From positions 9,143,501 to 9,207,500 of the forward strand of contig CM037461.1 in NCBI GenBank assembly GCA_021014325.1: 64,000 bases of DNA, written 5' to 3'. Positions 44,275-56,125 of the stretch are shown piece after piece (the first letter of the stretch is position 1; every line of letters begins with the position of its first letter). The position numbers and the translations under genes were made by a program. The DNA comes from Plazaster borealis (taxonomy: Eukaryota > Echinodermata > Asteroidea > Forcipulatida > Labidiasteridae). A model generated the notes under the pieces. That model was not told where the DNA came from, did not search any database, and was given only the letters and a program-made list of their open reading frames with translations.

Positions 44275-44665
44275 TGTAAAAATTTAGGGCACCAAGGCAA
44301 TTTTCAGAAATTTCAAAGGGCATCAAGGCAATCGTAAAAAGTCGCAATGGGCACCAAACCAAGGCAATATTTGAAAAAAACCCATAGTTATTTCATAAAT
44401 TATACAATCTTACAGTTACACAATAAATGCAGATCACTCAGTTCTTCTGTTCTGCTTGTTTCCTTCATGTAGTTTATTTGTCTTCAAATAAAAACAAATG
44501 ATGGTGCCAATGATATAATAAAAACCAATGGGCAACAGGCCTCAAATTTCACAATTTTTAGGGCAAGGCCACTTTGGCCTTGGAGCTGTCAAAATCTTTG
44601 AGGGCACAAAGGCCAGTAGAAAGAGCACAAAGGCCAAAAATGTGAAAACAGAAAAGGCACGGAGG
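44275..44665 (+). repeat. Degenerate GGGCACnAAGGC-motif repeats
   Basis: The words GGGCACCAAGGCAA, GGGCATCAAGGCAA, GGGCAAGGCC and GGGCACAAAGGCC recur at irregular spacing in two clusters (44283-44370 and 44560-44660). Similar words (GGGCACAACGGCAA, GGGCATTGCGGCAA) appear at about 50367-50480. The origin is unknown. Confidence 0.4.
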
Positions 44666-46639
44666 CCATTAAATTATGAGAGTTGAAAAACAAAATTAAA
44701 CCATAATGCGCATGATTTGTTGCACTTTCTTTGTATTTACCCTAAACAAAATTTACAAATTGGCCAGAGGTTTCCCTATGGGTGGTAAACCCAATGAAAC
44801 AGTCTACATGAATAAGATATTAATAAATCATATATTATACATGAAACCGTAAAGGATTTGCAAAATAAAAAATAACAAAAAAAGGTCACAATTTTTTTTT
44901 CAAACTGATCCTTCACATATCGCTTCAAGCGCTCTATTATTAGCAAATTACCTCAAAAAGTTTTCGGTCTGTCCGTCTGTTCACAAACCGCTGTTTCTAG
45001 AGCGACAATTCAACCGAAAGAGGGCGCTCATGACAATAGCACCCTCTGTCGTTCAAGGGATTGTGTTAGACTGGTCCCTTGTTATAGAGGGATGTCAGCA
45101 GTTCGGGCTATTGGTTTGGGTGCAGTGTTTGCGGCGTGGCGTCCACGTATGTCCCATGGGATTCGTCGTGCGACATCCGGTCTGACCTTGCGCATTCGTG
45201 TCTTTGTGTAAACAACGCGCGATTTATGTCAACAATGCGAGAAAACAGGGCGCCCGCGCGCGGTCAAAATGCATTCGCGGGTTTTGAGATTTCAAAAGTT
45301 TTTAAACGGACTAATCAAAGAAAGGGAATGTAAGACTGGCGGGAAAGATAACCTAATGAATATTGAACACCCCAATCGATTCCCCAGTATCCAATCATCA
45401 TTCTAGGATAAGCGTCACCTTCTATTAATACGTAGATCTGATGTAGTGCTCGATTTTCTTGGACGCACTTCACGGTAAATAATCACCGTTTTTGTTTACT
45501 TTATCCCAAATCCCCACCCAAAATATCTTTAAAATATAAACAAAAATAAAACATAGATTGTATAATTGTGCGCAAATCTACGAAAATCCCATTATTTTAA
45601 CTTCCTTTTCCAGGTTATTTCATGAATGATGTTGGTTTTGGTTTTAGAGCTAAACTTTTTTTAACGGTACAGTGTGTAATTCTCGTCAAGGTCATTGGGG
45701 TCATTTGTAATTTGACACCGTTATATTTCACGAGAAACGCGTTCGGCACAAACAAAGCCGAACGGCGCGCCGTGAAAATGAAGTGTTTGTCGGGTGCGTT
45801 TGTTATGGGTAGTTCGTGTCGCTCGGTCTTCACTCGTAGTAATTGTACCTGGGTAAACATGGGATTTGTATGGGGCATGTAGGTGCTTAATGCTTTAAAC
45901 ATGGCCATTTACTTTATTGGCAATTATCATGGAAGTATTTCGGACATAAAGCAGGCTTAAAATAATAGTTAAACATAAATGCGACCTATATTTCTACAAA
46001 GGATCAGTGTATTGATGCATGAAAAAAAACAAAAAACATTAGAAACATAATTATTCAGACTGAGAATGTTTAACAGCCCCACACCAGGCTTAATCAAATC
46101 AAACGGGCTATGCTCACCTTTATTTTATTTAATGTTTCAAAACATTTATCCATCACAAGTAACTAGCTTTTAAAGAATATAAAGCCTAAAGTCAAAGATG
46201 AAAGCTAGTAACACTGTACATGTACTGTATATTCACATTTACAAATTTGAAAAACACAACTTTTCAACTAGCAATGTTGTCTTTTTTTGGGGGGGGGGGG
46301 TAATGAAACAACTCCATGTATTATTTTAAATTTGATTACACTAAAAGAAGTTGCAAGGACTTTTTTGTTTTGTTTTAGTTTAACTGATTACATAATACAA
46401 AAAGGACAATTTGTTGTTATTTCTTAAACACAGATTATACACGGATGAGCACAAGACAATTCTGAAATGTAATGCACTGTTTGTACAAATTCTGTCCTAC
46501 AGCTAAAAGCCGGTACAGAAAAGAAGCAGAAAAATCCATCGAGAGACAGCCCTAGAACCCCCCCCCCCCCCGCACTTCTTATTTTGAGCCATTGTCAAGT
46601 AGTACTAGTAGTACACCCCCATCAGATGTAAAATTTGAA
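44666..46639. other. No gene recognised; one CpG-richer patch
   Basis: AT-rich except for about 45100-45290, which is richer in CG (GGCGTGGCGTCCACG, CCGCGCGCGG-like words) and might be a promoter-like or element-end sequence. Open frames here are short. Runs of ten G (46291) and thirteen C (46559) occur. Confidence 0.4.
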
Positions 46640-48020
46640 ACAGGGAACAGAAACGATTGCTGAAGGGATACAACATTCTGACTGAAGGCAAAAATGCCAT
46701 GCATCGACAACAACAAGATGTCGTGGCGGATATCGTCATTGCCGAGAACCTCCCCGTTTCATTCCCTGATGACGTCAAGCCAACACGCTGTGTAGCTGTG
46801 AAGTCCCTCATCGCTAAAGTAAAACAGCAACTAGATGCCTAAGAGAAGTAAGACAAAAATTTGATGCTTATTTGTATGAGTTTTGGGGGGGTTTTTTTCA
46901 GAACAAAATTTAATATTACCTTTAAAATTATTATTTGCTCTTTTTTTCCTAACAGGACCAACAAGCTAACTTGGTACGAGGGCAACATGCCACATGACGA
47001 GGTTTGTGTCAAAATTGGAAACAAGGCGGGCGGGACGATCAAACAAATGTTTTAGATTGCCAAAGTTGGTTGTCCCAATTGCCCTTTGACACACCTTCGA
47101 CACATGTGATCAGGGAGCCCATGTTAAGGATTTCGCTGACACAGGTAAATAGTTTGCAAATCGTATTTAAATCAACAGAGTAAAAATAGATGAATGAATG
47201 CAATGGAAGTGAATATGAGGTAATATTGCATTTACCTTTATGACAGGTCTACCAACTCAGACTACACATCAGTCTCGGGTTATACCTCAAGCATGTCATG
47301 ACCTTGACAAGCAAGTGGCATCTGTGTTGGCCTACGAGATGAACATCACACCGAGGAAGAAAATCCAGCACTTGGCTCCTGCTTCAATAGTGTCGTCTCT
47401 GTGTTGAAAAGGGCTCGGCAATTACATCTGCAGGCAGAGGCCTTCGATGGGGAAATCCGTCTCAAAGTCAAAGAACTTCTGGACACCATCATGTCACCTG
47501 TGGAGGGAAGTGCATGCAGAGATCCAATCTTACAACGACTCCACTGTGGAACCAACAAGAACATCTGGTAAGTTTTCATAAACATAAAATGTAAATCTGA
47601 TAAGCTTTTATTATCAAGTGCACAAGGCTTTCTATGAAATAAATTTGACCATACATTATTTTTTTCAGTTGGCGGAAGCAAAGGCCCTCCATGAAATAGC
47701 ATTGTCCCGGGAGGCCCAGCTGTGAGCCAAAAGATTAACAACTACCTGGCTTACTTCCGCATCTCCTTTTCCATCTGGGAATGCAATGCCGAAGATGCAT
47801 CTACTTGAAGACCATGTCACTCCATGGCTGTGACAGTGGCACTTTGGTCTAGAATTCAATGGCGGGTATGGAAGAGGGGAATCTGTCCATGCCAATCTCA
47901 TCACCCTCCGGCATGATGTCCGAGGACTGCATGAAGAGGTGGATATTCTGCAGTCTGTCATTGAGTCTCATTGGGTCATGACCAGCCCTGCCTACGCACC
48001 ACCCGCTGCCTTTAAAAAAA
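46640..48020 (+). pseudogene. Decayed multi-exon gene of a transposon-like family
   Basis: Several exon-like blocks lie in order on the plus strand with plausible splice sites. One (46657-46842) includes RQQQDVVADIVIAENLPVSF. After an acceptor at CCTAACAG (46956), a second carries LTWYEGNMPHDEVCVKIG and GNKAGGTIKQMF. After GACAG (47247) comes LHISLGLYLKHVM, shifting into HDLDKQVASVLAYEMN. A coiled coil (RARQLHLQAEAFDGEIRL) runs to a GTAAG donor (47573). After TTTTCAG (47669), PKMHLLEDHVTPW appears, then a stop, then ESVHANLITLRHDV. I recall LHIxLG and MHLLEDHV motifs from a spread-out family of uncharacterised animal proteins. Several stops and shifts show decay. Confidence 0.5.
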
Positions 48021-48117
48021 AAAAATTATTTTATTAATTTCCACATAACCACAAATTTCAATAAAGAACTTGTCATTTTCTCAAGTGTAAACAATAAATT
48101 TGTATCTTAATCTTTAG

Positions 48118-48173
48118 CGTATAAGCCGCAACATTTTTGAAGATCAAAATCAATATATTATGCGGCTTATACG
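48118..48173. repeat. 13-bp inverted repeat at the left edge of R1 copy 2
   Basis: CGTATAAGCCGCA (48118-48130) and TGCGGCTTATACG (48161-48173) are exact inverted repeats with a 30-nt spacer. In copy 1 the right arm is present at about 37-49 and the left arm is cut by the window edge. Confidence 0.8.
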
Positions 48174-48672
48174 TCAAAGATTATGGTACAAAAACAGCTG
48201 TAAATTTCTCCTTTTAAGAAAATGTGCATATAGGAATTGAAAAAAAATGTTGACTTTAAATAATTTGAAACACTGCGATTCTTTGGTTTTTCACTTATAA
48301 TTTTCTTTCTCAAGCAAATTGCGAAAGTGAGGCAAATTTCCTTGTGTCACAATAAGAAAAAACCCTGTTTTGTTTGCATCAAAAAATTTGCTTTGTATTT
48401 GCTTTCTCGTCAAGTATTAACCGAGCTTACAATATTATAGAACTACATCATGTACCATACTGATGACATCATGGTTTGTTCACCAGTTTCCTTCACCGTA
48501 ATTAAAACACGAAGCTATCAGCACATTTGTTATTTTTAACCATATACTTTTCGAAACCTGTGTTTTCATTTAATCCCCAAAGAGTCCAAGGAATTTATTA
48601 ATGAATTACAAAAAATTATTTTTTACAAGAATGGTTACTTATTTATTTTTCATCTTGCAATGATGCAATCAG

Positions 48673-49001
48673 ATGTCGGTCACTTCTTACTCAAGTCACT
48701 TCGTACCCAAAATATCATACCCAGGTCACTTCGTACCCGTAAGCGAAGTCACTTCGTACCTCAATTGTCTGAGTCATGTGGCCGCCCCGAATCAATAAAA
48801 TTGTTTTGAAAAGAAGAAAAAAATGTGGACGGCCCCAATCAATAAAAATTGTTTTGAAAAGAAGAAAAAAATGAATCATGAATAGAGTAACATTAAACAT
48901 GAGGATGACAATTTACACGAAGGTTGTTTTAACAATTGTACCCAACCCAAGTCACATCATAGTCGTGTATGACTTGGCTTAGGGTACGAAGTGACCGACA
49001 T
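48673..49001. mobile_element. Nested inverted-repeat element in R1 copy 2
   Basis: It has the same ends (ATGTCGGTCACTTC... and ...GTGACCGACAT) and the same position as the element at 552-877 in copy 1, with a few base differences. Confidence 0.55.
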
Positions 49002-49044
49002 TCATGAAAATGGGAAGATGATTTAGAACAATTAAAAAAATAGG

Positions 49045-49365
49045 ATGGGATTTTTTTTTTCTTCATTCACCCCCCCAAAAACCCCTGTAAAAATTAAAGT
49101 CAACATACATGATGATCAAGCATTTCTGAATCTGAATTATAGTCAGCAAAGCATCCTAGTTGAAGCATTGAACAAGGAAGTAGATCTTTCCATGTTCACA
49201 TTTCATGATCACTGCCCCAATACAATAGTAGTATTCGTGATTAACATGATCATCGATTTGTTGTGTAAGTTTAATAATGGGAAGATGCCTAATAAAATAT
49301 TAATAAATAATAATGCAAGCAGGAATAATCCTTCATGTTCATCCACTATATTTTACAATAAATAG
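49045..49365 (+). other. 106-codon open frame in R1 copy 2
   Basis: It starts MGFFFSSF and shares its last 80 or so residues with copy 1, differing there at about one residue (N/H). No domain is recognised. Coding status is unsupported beyond its conservation within a recently copied repeat. Confidence 0.15.
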
Positions 49366-50501
49366 CAGACTGCTAAACAGCTGAGAATGACTAAATACCT
49401 GAAAAAGTCGAGCCTCTCCACCTGTTTTCTTCACCAGCTAAGCGTCCCCACGCCATTACATGTCAATGCACACAACGAATTGCCGAATTGCCAACGTGTG
49501 GCTAGGCTGGGCTTCTTATCTTGAAGACGCCGGTGTCAAGTTACATTACTCATGACCCCTCATGGCTGCATTTAGTGTGGTCGACCATGTACTGCCTGGT
49601 GGCTAAGCTAACGGAAATCTTTAACAAATGTGCAATTTTTCTGCAGAAAATGGACTTTCAAGAATTCTAAACGATCCTGTTTACGTACAAACTTACTATT
49701 TTGATGAAGAAAGATGCCAGAAAATGCCATATTCATGAACAAATTTACGATTGAAAAAAGTTTAGCTCTCTTCTGCGATATACAGGATCGTTATAAACAT
49801 CCTCGTTCATGATATTTCAGATTCCATATCCCCCTCAAATTGCGCTTTTTAAAAAAACCGACAAATGCCTGAATTATTCACAAAAAACGTATTTTTGGGT
49901 ACAAAATTGTCCTATTTTGGAGCGACGGTCATATCGTCCAACAATCATATGTTTACAAAAATTAAACGACGAACGTAAACATCGAACAAGGCTTTGCTAA
50001 TGCATATTCATTAAAATGACTATGGCTCCTCCTTCGCCCTCTTAAAACCGCCTCCTTATCGATGAGTCATCGCTTTGTTTTCTTAGAACTAAAATTACAT
50101 ATGCATGAGCAGTTAATTTCCACGTGATATGACGTTTTTTCGCGCGTGCGCGTTTGAGATATACCGCGGTGTGCATACGTGCGTCGTGGCAATGAACAAC
50201 AAGTTGTGTTGAATCTCCCTTGCGCCATCGTTATTGTACCATGACTCCTGAATATATTTCGCTAGATAATAATTATTTTACCTCCCCACATCGTTGGCTC
50301 ATTTTCTGTCACTTTTAGAGATGATCGTCAATTTTGGGATATCATTAAATATATTTTTGTTTTAAGGAGAAAGGGCACAACGGCAATGACAAGAAAAGTG
50401 CACGGCAAAAATTGCCATGAAAAGTGGGATTTTTGAAGGGCATTGCGGCAATACTTAGGGGCAACGACGGCAATTGCAGTTGTGAAGTATCAGGGCTAAT
50501 T

Positions 50502-50596
50502 GTCTTCTTCTTCTTCTTCTTCTGCTTCTTCTTCTTCTTCTTCCTCATCATCTTCTTCTTCCCTCATCTTCGTCTTCGTTATCGTCTTCTTCTATG
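50502..50596 (+). repeat. (CTT)n-rich microsatellite
   Basis: CTT/TTC triplets with occasional TCA or TCG interruptions. On the minus strand this begins as the acidic tail of the hAT-like fragment just upstream. Confidence 0.85.
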
Positions 50597-50742
50597 TCAT
50601 CCTTCGGTAGTCTGCGTGCCCTTAACCCCCCTTTATTCCATAGGTCGATAGCGGGTACAGGATCAAATTCCTCAATGGAAGGTGATTGCACTACGATGAA
50701 GAGCTGATTAGTGACTCTGTCCTCCCTTAGGGCTGTTCTGTA
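50548..50742 (-). pseudogene. C-terminal fragment of a hAT-like transposase/host protein
   Basis: The minus-strand reading LREDRVTNQLFIVVQSP is followed by EEFDPVPAIDLWNKGGLRAR. The pattern xFDPxPAIxLW after a short LxxRVxNLL-like segment is, from memory, the C-terminal end of hAT-derived proteins such as KIAA1586/ZNF862-like. An acidic Glu/Asp run encoded by the adjacent CTT microsatellite follows. No dimerisation (hATC) core is visible upstream, so only the last exon-sized piece is present. Confidence 0.45.
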
Positions 50743-50998
50743 ATTCGGAATTATACAATAGTGTATGGCAAGACACTAACTATATAGTGTATAGTAGATT
50801 TTGGGAAATCATACTACACTTGGGGTATGCTATAAACTCATTGTTATCAAGCCCAAGACCTTTCAGAGGGTCTGGAGATGTTTTCAGTAATGAACAAACC
50901 AAAACAATAATTTCCAATGTTATTTTGGATAATTAATCATTGCTAATTGCAGGCTGAATGCACACTGTATTGCATGAAACCAACTGTAGTTTATAGTA

Positions 50999-51155
50999 GG
51001 TTTGGGAAACACCACGCAACCCAAAACTCACCCACCCCCCTCCCTCCCCACATTTGGGAAACACCACGCAACCCCAAACTCACCCAGGCCCCCTCCCTCC
51101 CCACATTTGGGAAACACCACGCAACCCAAAACTCACCCCCCCTCCCTCCCACATG
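50999..51155 (+). repeat. Tandem repeat, unit about 52-57 bp, three copies
   Basis: TTTGGGAAACACCACGCAAC, then AAAACTCACCC and a C-rich CCCTCCCTCCCCACA tract, repeat three times. The units differ mainly in the length of the C-rich part. Confidence 0.9.
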
Positions 51156-53639
51156 TGGACGCTTGCATTAGCATGGTGTTTAGCCTGACACCAAAAACCT
51201 AGACCTGTCAAACAAGTCTCTCACAGGCTTCCTCTGATAGCTACAAGCTGCCTTTGGAAGGATGATTGATGATTGTTATAAAAGAAGGTTGGCAATCCAC
51301 CCCTTGTGTTCATACTAATGGAAAGTTAACAAAAACCCACTACAAAGTGCAGTACCGCCTTTTTCATGCAGGGTTTAAGAATCATCAAGTGTTTTCTCAA
51401 ATCTCTTAAACTCATTGATTGTTCATTCCCTTTTTTTTTTGATGATGCATTACAATCTTAATTTTGATTTTATATTCTGTCCTACATAAGTTTGAAACAA
51501 GTTTTATGTTACTTCAATGAGCGCACACCACTGCCTTGTGCAACAAATATGACTTCACTTGGTGTTACCACATACATGTTCTTGCCCTTTCAGAAATCTG
51601 ATCACTCCATTTGGAATTTTGCAACATATTAAAACAAAATGTGTATACTGTGCAGGTATAGTGTGTGTCTGTTTGTTGCAAATTGTGTAACATCCAACAC
51701 GCTGGGGCTCTTAAATTGAATGGGTCTAGGATTGTAATTTGTATGCACCAAACATTTAATAAGGTTAAATTATTTAATGGGTAACTTTGAAAATTGGCAC
51801 ACTTTGAAATAAATAAGAAATCAAATGAAATATCCGATAAATACAGCTCTTTGGGAACTCGCTTGCAAAAGTAAATGTTAACAATAGGATGGAGTGAGGA
51901 TAAGGTTGCGAGGTGACTTGATGAATAGACTACAATGACAACTGACTTTTTAGAAACAAGAAATAAAAAATGATTTATTTTTATCAACTTAAAACTTCAA
52001 TAACAAATGTAATGGAAAAGAAACAAGAATTTGAATGAATTTAACTCAACTAGAATTTGAATTCAAACAGGGAGTAATTCTCTTAAAAAATGTGTTTCAA
52101 CAATTAGCAAATCGGAAATCCGTTAACCAAAATATTAAAATTTAGAATACTTGTAAAATAAAAACCAACAAAAACAGTTAAAATTGACTATATAAAAAGC
52201 AACAACACAGTATCAAAGCCAGTTACAAATTAAATCGCAAATAGCTTTGAAAACCAAATCCACAACAGACCAAAGTTAACTGGAAAAAGCGTTCTCTTGG
52301 GGACCAGGGGTCACAATTTGCATAGCTAGGGAGCTTATCACTTGGGAGAAAAGGAATGGTGTCACGCAAATGGCAGTCAGTGCTGATAAATAATTTTGTT
52401 TAGGCTATGCCCTCAAGGGCAAACACTATCAAGAAGATATTTGAAACTGTGTGGTGTAATTGTGCAATGTACTGATTTATGTATGCAGAGGAAATCCATC
52501 ACCCCGCTCACTCGTCCTCATTACTGCAGACTGATGATGACGGTCGATCTGAATCTGCCAGTGCACCAGGTTAGAACCCCCACTTAAAATAGCCATAATT
52601 TGTTATTTCTCAGAGATGTTTATCTGTCAAAGTGCAAACATGTATTACTTGAGTAAAAAAAATAATCACCCATTAGGCGCAAACCCAATTGCCTATGACA
52701 AACGCAAGAGTGTACTCACCGGTTTGGAAATGATCGGTTTTCAACACATTCTCTCGTATCTGATCAAAAGTTAATGAGGCGTGAACAGGTGGTTTATGGT
52801 GCCACTGTTGTCTGCGAGTTTACTGACCAAAATATCTACAATATTCCACAGGTTGTTGTTTATATTGTGAAGTTCTTGGGAAAAGTGTTAAAATGTTATT
52901 TTGAAAGCAACTTTGAAGGATAAAAATTAACAAAATATAAATCTAGAGAAAACGAATAAAAAACAGTAGGCCAACAGCTGATCAGAATCACAGTAAACCG
53001 GTGAGTAGAATTCAGAGGTTTTGGCTAATGGGAAATTCACGTAATGAAGGTAATGTAAGGCACACCAGTATACATTTAAAGTGGTTAGTATACTTAATTA
53101 TAAAGTAAATAAATTGTTGGGCAAAATTTAGGATCCATTTTTCTGAAAAGAGATATTCATTTATTTTCATTGATTAGAAAAAATAAAAATAAAACATGTT
53201 GCATTCATGGAATATGTTGCATGCATTTATCTGACATGTCTGGTTTTGAATTTCAAACATAGTATTTTGTAACCCACAATAAAAAGGAAACAAAGTTCCC
53301 GAAAGCAAAACATAACGTCAAGTCACATCAGCCAAATCCGAAGGGGGGGGGGGGGCAAAGATTGTTCACCATTTACATTGTGGTCCTTTTTGTTGTTTTT
53401 TTCTTTAGGAACATTTTTGGGCAAAAGATCGCTTCAAGGTAAGTTGAGCAACATCTTTCAGAAGAAGGTAAAAAAGAGACTTAAAGTTTGTAACACTTTA
53501 TGTTACACCCTGTAGGAACATTGATATCAACACCCATGTCCTTAGTGTCAAGTGAGGTTGTTGTACTTAAGGTATTAAATTATAACTTTTGTTTTATTTG
53601 TGTTGTTTGCAAATGTGGCATCCGTTACCCAAAAATAAT
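51156..53639. other. No gene recognised
   Basis: About 2.5 kb of AT-rich DNA. A 140-codon minus frame (51565-51987) and a 63-codon plus frame (52396-52587) have no recognisable features. A 13-base G run lies at 53344. Confidence 0.45.
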
Positions 53640-53965
53640 GTATTCCAAAAGCATTCCGTAAGCACTCTAAAAACGTGAAATGCTTAAATTGAATGCTTAT
53701 TTTATGTGCCAAAACAAGCATTCAAAACAGCATTCAAATGCAAAATAGCATTCCTGTAGACTTCCAATGAGCTTAATTTTCTTAATTTATGTTAAATACG
53801 AAAACTGATCAGAATTATGTAAATGAGCGTAGCATTCGAAGGCTAGTGTGAATGCGAATACAAAATAGCCTTCAATTAGACCTCCTCTGAGCCCAAATAT
53901 TTAAATGAGCTTAGCATTCGAATGTTAGTGTGAATACAATATAGCATTCGATAAAACCTCAAGAC
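53640..53965 (+). repeat. Diverged GCATTC-rich repeats
   Basis: AGCATTC/GAATGC words recur about a dozen times. Two units of about 95 bp (from 53820 and from 53910) share AAATGAGCNTAGCATTCGAA, then GTGTGAAT and AATA. Confidence 0.6.
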
Positions 53966-55394
53966 CAGGGTGTAATGAGCGCAAGCTTGAATGCTTGCAC
54001 AAGGTACAGCAGTCAAATAATTAGACCTTAAAATGGCGCAACTGGAGATCTGAAAAGGGACACACATAAGTAAAGGGTGGCTTTGTTTCCATCTTGCCTT
54101 TGGATTGGCCAATAAGCATGTTAAGAAAAGAGTGAAGACAGTTAAAATTCTGTGATCATATACCTTGGCTTGGGAAACAGTACTAACTAGACCTGAATTT
54201 GTTACAAACAAATACTGGGGTTTCGGCTTAAACAAGGCGAACTATTAAGAATTGAATAATGTCTTGGTGACGTTATGTAGTTTGTTAATTAGTCCCGATG
54301 ATGGCGATCGATTGTCCACCAGACGTGAAAGAGTTAACAAAAATGGAACCTATCGCTTTTATGATGGACCAAAACCGATAACCATCCCTTTGACGCTTCC
54401 GTATTTAATTATCTTTACTTATCTTCATAGCCCTTAGATTTAAACGGTTCCATATTTAATAGTTCGTGCAGACCAATATTCTATCTAGCGCCCTCTCTGT
54501 GGAGGGCAAAAGAGGTGATCGAACTGGTGACGTCATCATCCTTAGCTTGCGCCATCGTTAGATAAACCATGCACTAATGGAAGGTCGAAAGGTCGGAACA
54601 ATGCCGTGCGTGTGACACGGCTGTCTGTGTAGGTACGGATGTATCCAGTTTCCAGTGAGTAATACGTGTCACGTACACAGACACGGCGATTGCGATACAT
54701 TTACGGGCGTTTTTAAATCGATCATCACGAAAGGAATAAAAATCTCTCAAAGCAACTGCTGCTCCGTGTAAGTTAGAGCGCAGGCTTTCATTTGATGTAT
54801 TGTTTGTGTCTTTTAAACACTAATTCCTGAGATCGAACGATAACAAAATTTCACGTGTAAAGGCTATGAGACTTTTCGGAAAGAAGTATAAGAACAAAAA
54901 TAAAAATCAGTATGAAAAAAGGTGGTTTCGGCGGATAGCCAAAACCCCCAATAAAACCATTCAATAAAGCAGTGGCAAACTCATGAAGGTGGCAATTAAT
55001 GTGCATTACACGCATGTGCATGTCTTTATGTTTACATAGTCTGGCGTACAAAGATTGCCTCTTTCAACGAAATGATCTGAAAACCTGCAAAAAGGATATT
55101 TACAACATTACAATGAGAAATAAGGATAACAAGGAATTTGAATTTGACCGAATGCACAAAGAAGGTCTCGCCTTTTCTTCACCGAAAAAATCCAAGCTTG
55201 CTACACCGCTGGAGCAGGCGTTCAAATATGTCTGTGTCCAGTGGGTAGGAGCACTCGCGTTGTGGTGTGTTGCTGCTATGTTTGTTTATGTAGTCTTATC
55301 GACCGTATCGTGCATGTACTTTGTCTTTGGGATTGTCTTCATCTTTTTACATACATTTCGCATTGCCTTTGATTTGATCAAGCTGAATATTAAT
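53966..55394. other. No gene recognised
   Basis: This includes a partly palindromic stretch near 54610-54690 (GTGTGACACGGC against TGTCACGTACACAGACACGGC) that could be an element end. An open frame from 54999 has a hydrophobic stretch and runs into the hAT-like start at 55395, but its first part matches nothing I know. Confidence 0.4.
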
Positions 55395-55635
55395 ATGGCA
55401 CCACCAAGTACAAAAAAGAAACGGACTTTAAGGCATGAATACAGTAGCAGATGGCCTTGCATATTTCCGTCTGACAAAAGTGAAAAACACGCCCGATGAA
55501 ATATTTGTTCATCAGATTTTTTTAAAGCACACAGTGGATCACATGGTATTCAGACACACCTAAAATCAACAAAGCATCGATCTGCTGCAGAGGCAATAGA
55601 GAGCAACAGAGGTCAGAACATTGCAAAGTTATGCC
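55395..55635 (+). pseudogene. N-terminal zinc-finger exon of a hAT-like protein
   Basis: An ATG at 55395 begins MAPPSTKKKRTLRHEYSSRW. The continuation WPCIFPSDKSEKHAR, a stop, then NICSSDFFKAHSGSHG and THLKSTKH, fits the BED/C2H2-like finger at the start of hAT-derived proteins (R-C-x-I-C-x-x-D-F ... H-x(4-5)-H). The first zinc-ligand cysteine codon (expected TGT) is TGA at 55497-55499. The second cysteine and both histidines are intact. The rest of the protein is not seen downstream, so this is a fragment. Confidence 0.5.
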
Positions 55636-55732
55636 ATGTGTACTTATTATATTTGTAGCCATTTTAAAGTCTTCTTACATGAAGAAAGGGACAACTTTAA
55701 ACATGTCCGAATACACCCTTATTTACACATTT

Positions 55733-56125
55733 TTAAAGGCATGGACACCTTCGGTAATTGTCATAGACCAGTCTTCTCACTTGGTGTATCTCAACATATG
55801 CATGAAAAAACAAACCTGTGAAAATTTTAACCCAATTGGTCGTCGAAGTTGTGAGATAATAATGGAATTAAAAACACCCCTGTCACACGAAGTTGTGTGC
55901 TTTCAGATGCTTGATTTCGGGATCTCAAAATCTAAATCTGAGGTTTTGAAATAAAATTTCCAAAAAAATGGAAAATTACTTCTTTCTCAAAAACTAAGTT
56001 ACTTCAGAGGGAGCTGTTTCTCACAATGTTGTACACTACCAACAGTTCCTCATTGCTTTTTAACAAGTAAGTTTTTATGTTAACAATTATTTTGAGTAAT
56101 TATCAATAGTGTCCAGTGCCTTTAA
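55733..56125 (-). mobile_element. TTAA-flanked MITE, copy D (second subfamily)
   Basis: It begins TTAAAGGCATGGACACCTTC and ends AGTGTCCAGTGCCTTTAA. It shares the interior of copies A-C but has different terminal repeats (GGACACY... in place of CGTACACG), and resembles copy E. It lies about 200 bp beyond the stop of the BEN gene. Confidence 0.75.

Larger units (their letters stand above)
48125..50181 (+). repeat. Long direct repeat R1, copy 2
   Basis: This is the counterpart of 1-2063. The shared sequence may begin a few bases earlier, at the CGTATAA word (48118). It ends after GTGCATACGTG, where the flanks diverge. It carries the same nested element and the same short frame in a longer form (106 codons at 49045-49365). 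Confidence 0.85.

Noticed and set aside
45136..45908. Small frames in the CG-richer patch
   Set aside because: Short, overlapping on both strands, with no recognisable motif.
1..50181. R1 copies as LTRs of a 50-kb giant element
   Set aside because: The DNA between them is an assortment of unrelated, separately inserted elements in both orientations, with no gag-pol that would belong to R1.
50345..50551. Lysine-rich minus-strand frame
   Set aside because: It is a frame of the CTT microsatellite.
54999..55394. Membrane protein upstream of the hAT-like start
   Set aside because: A hydrophobic stretch exists, but the frame runs into an unrelated start codon and has no homologous feature; AT-rich DNA often yields such frames.
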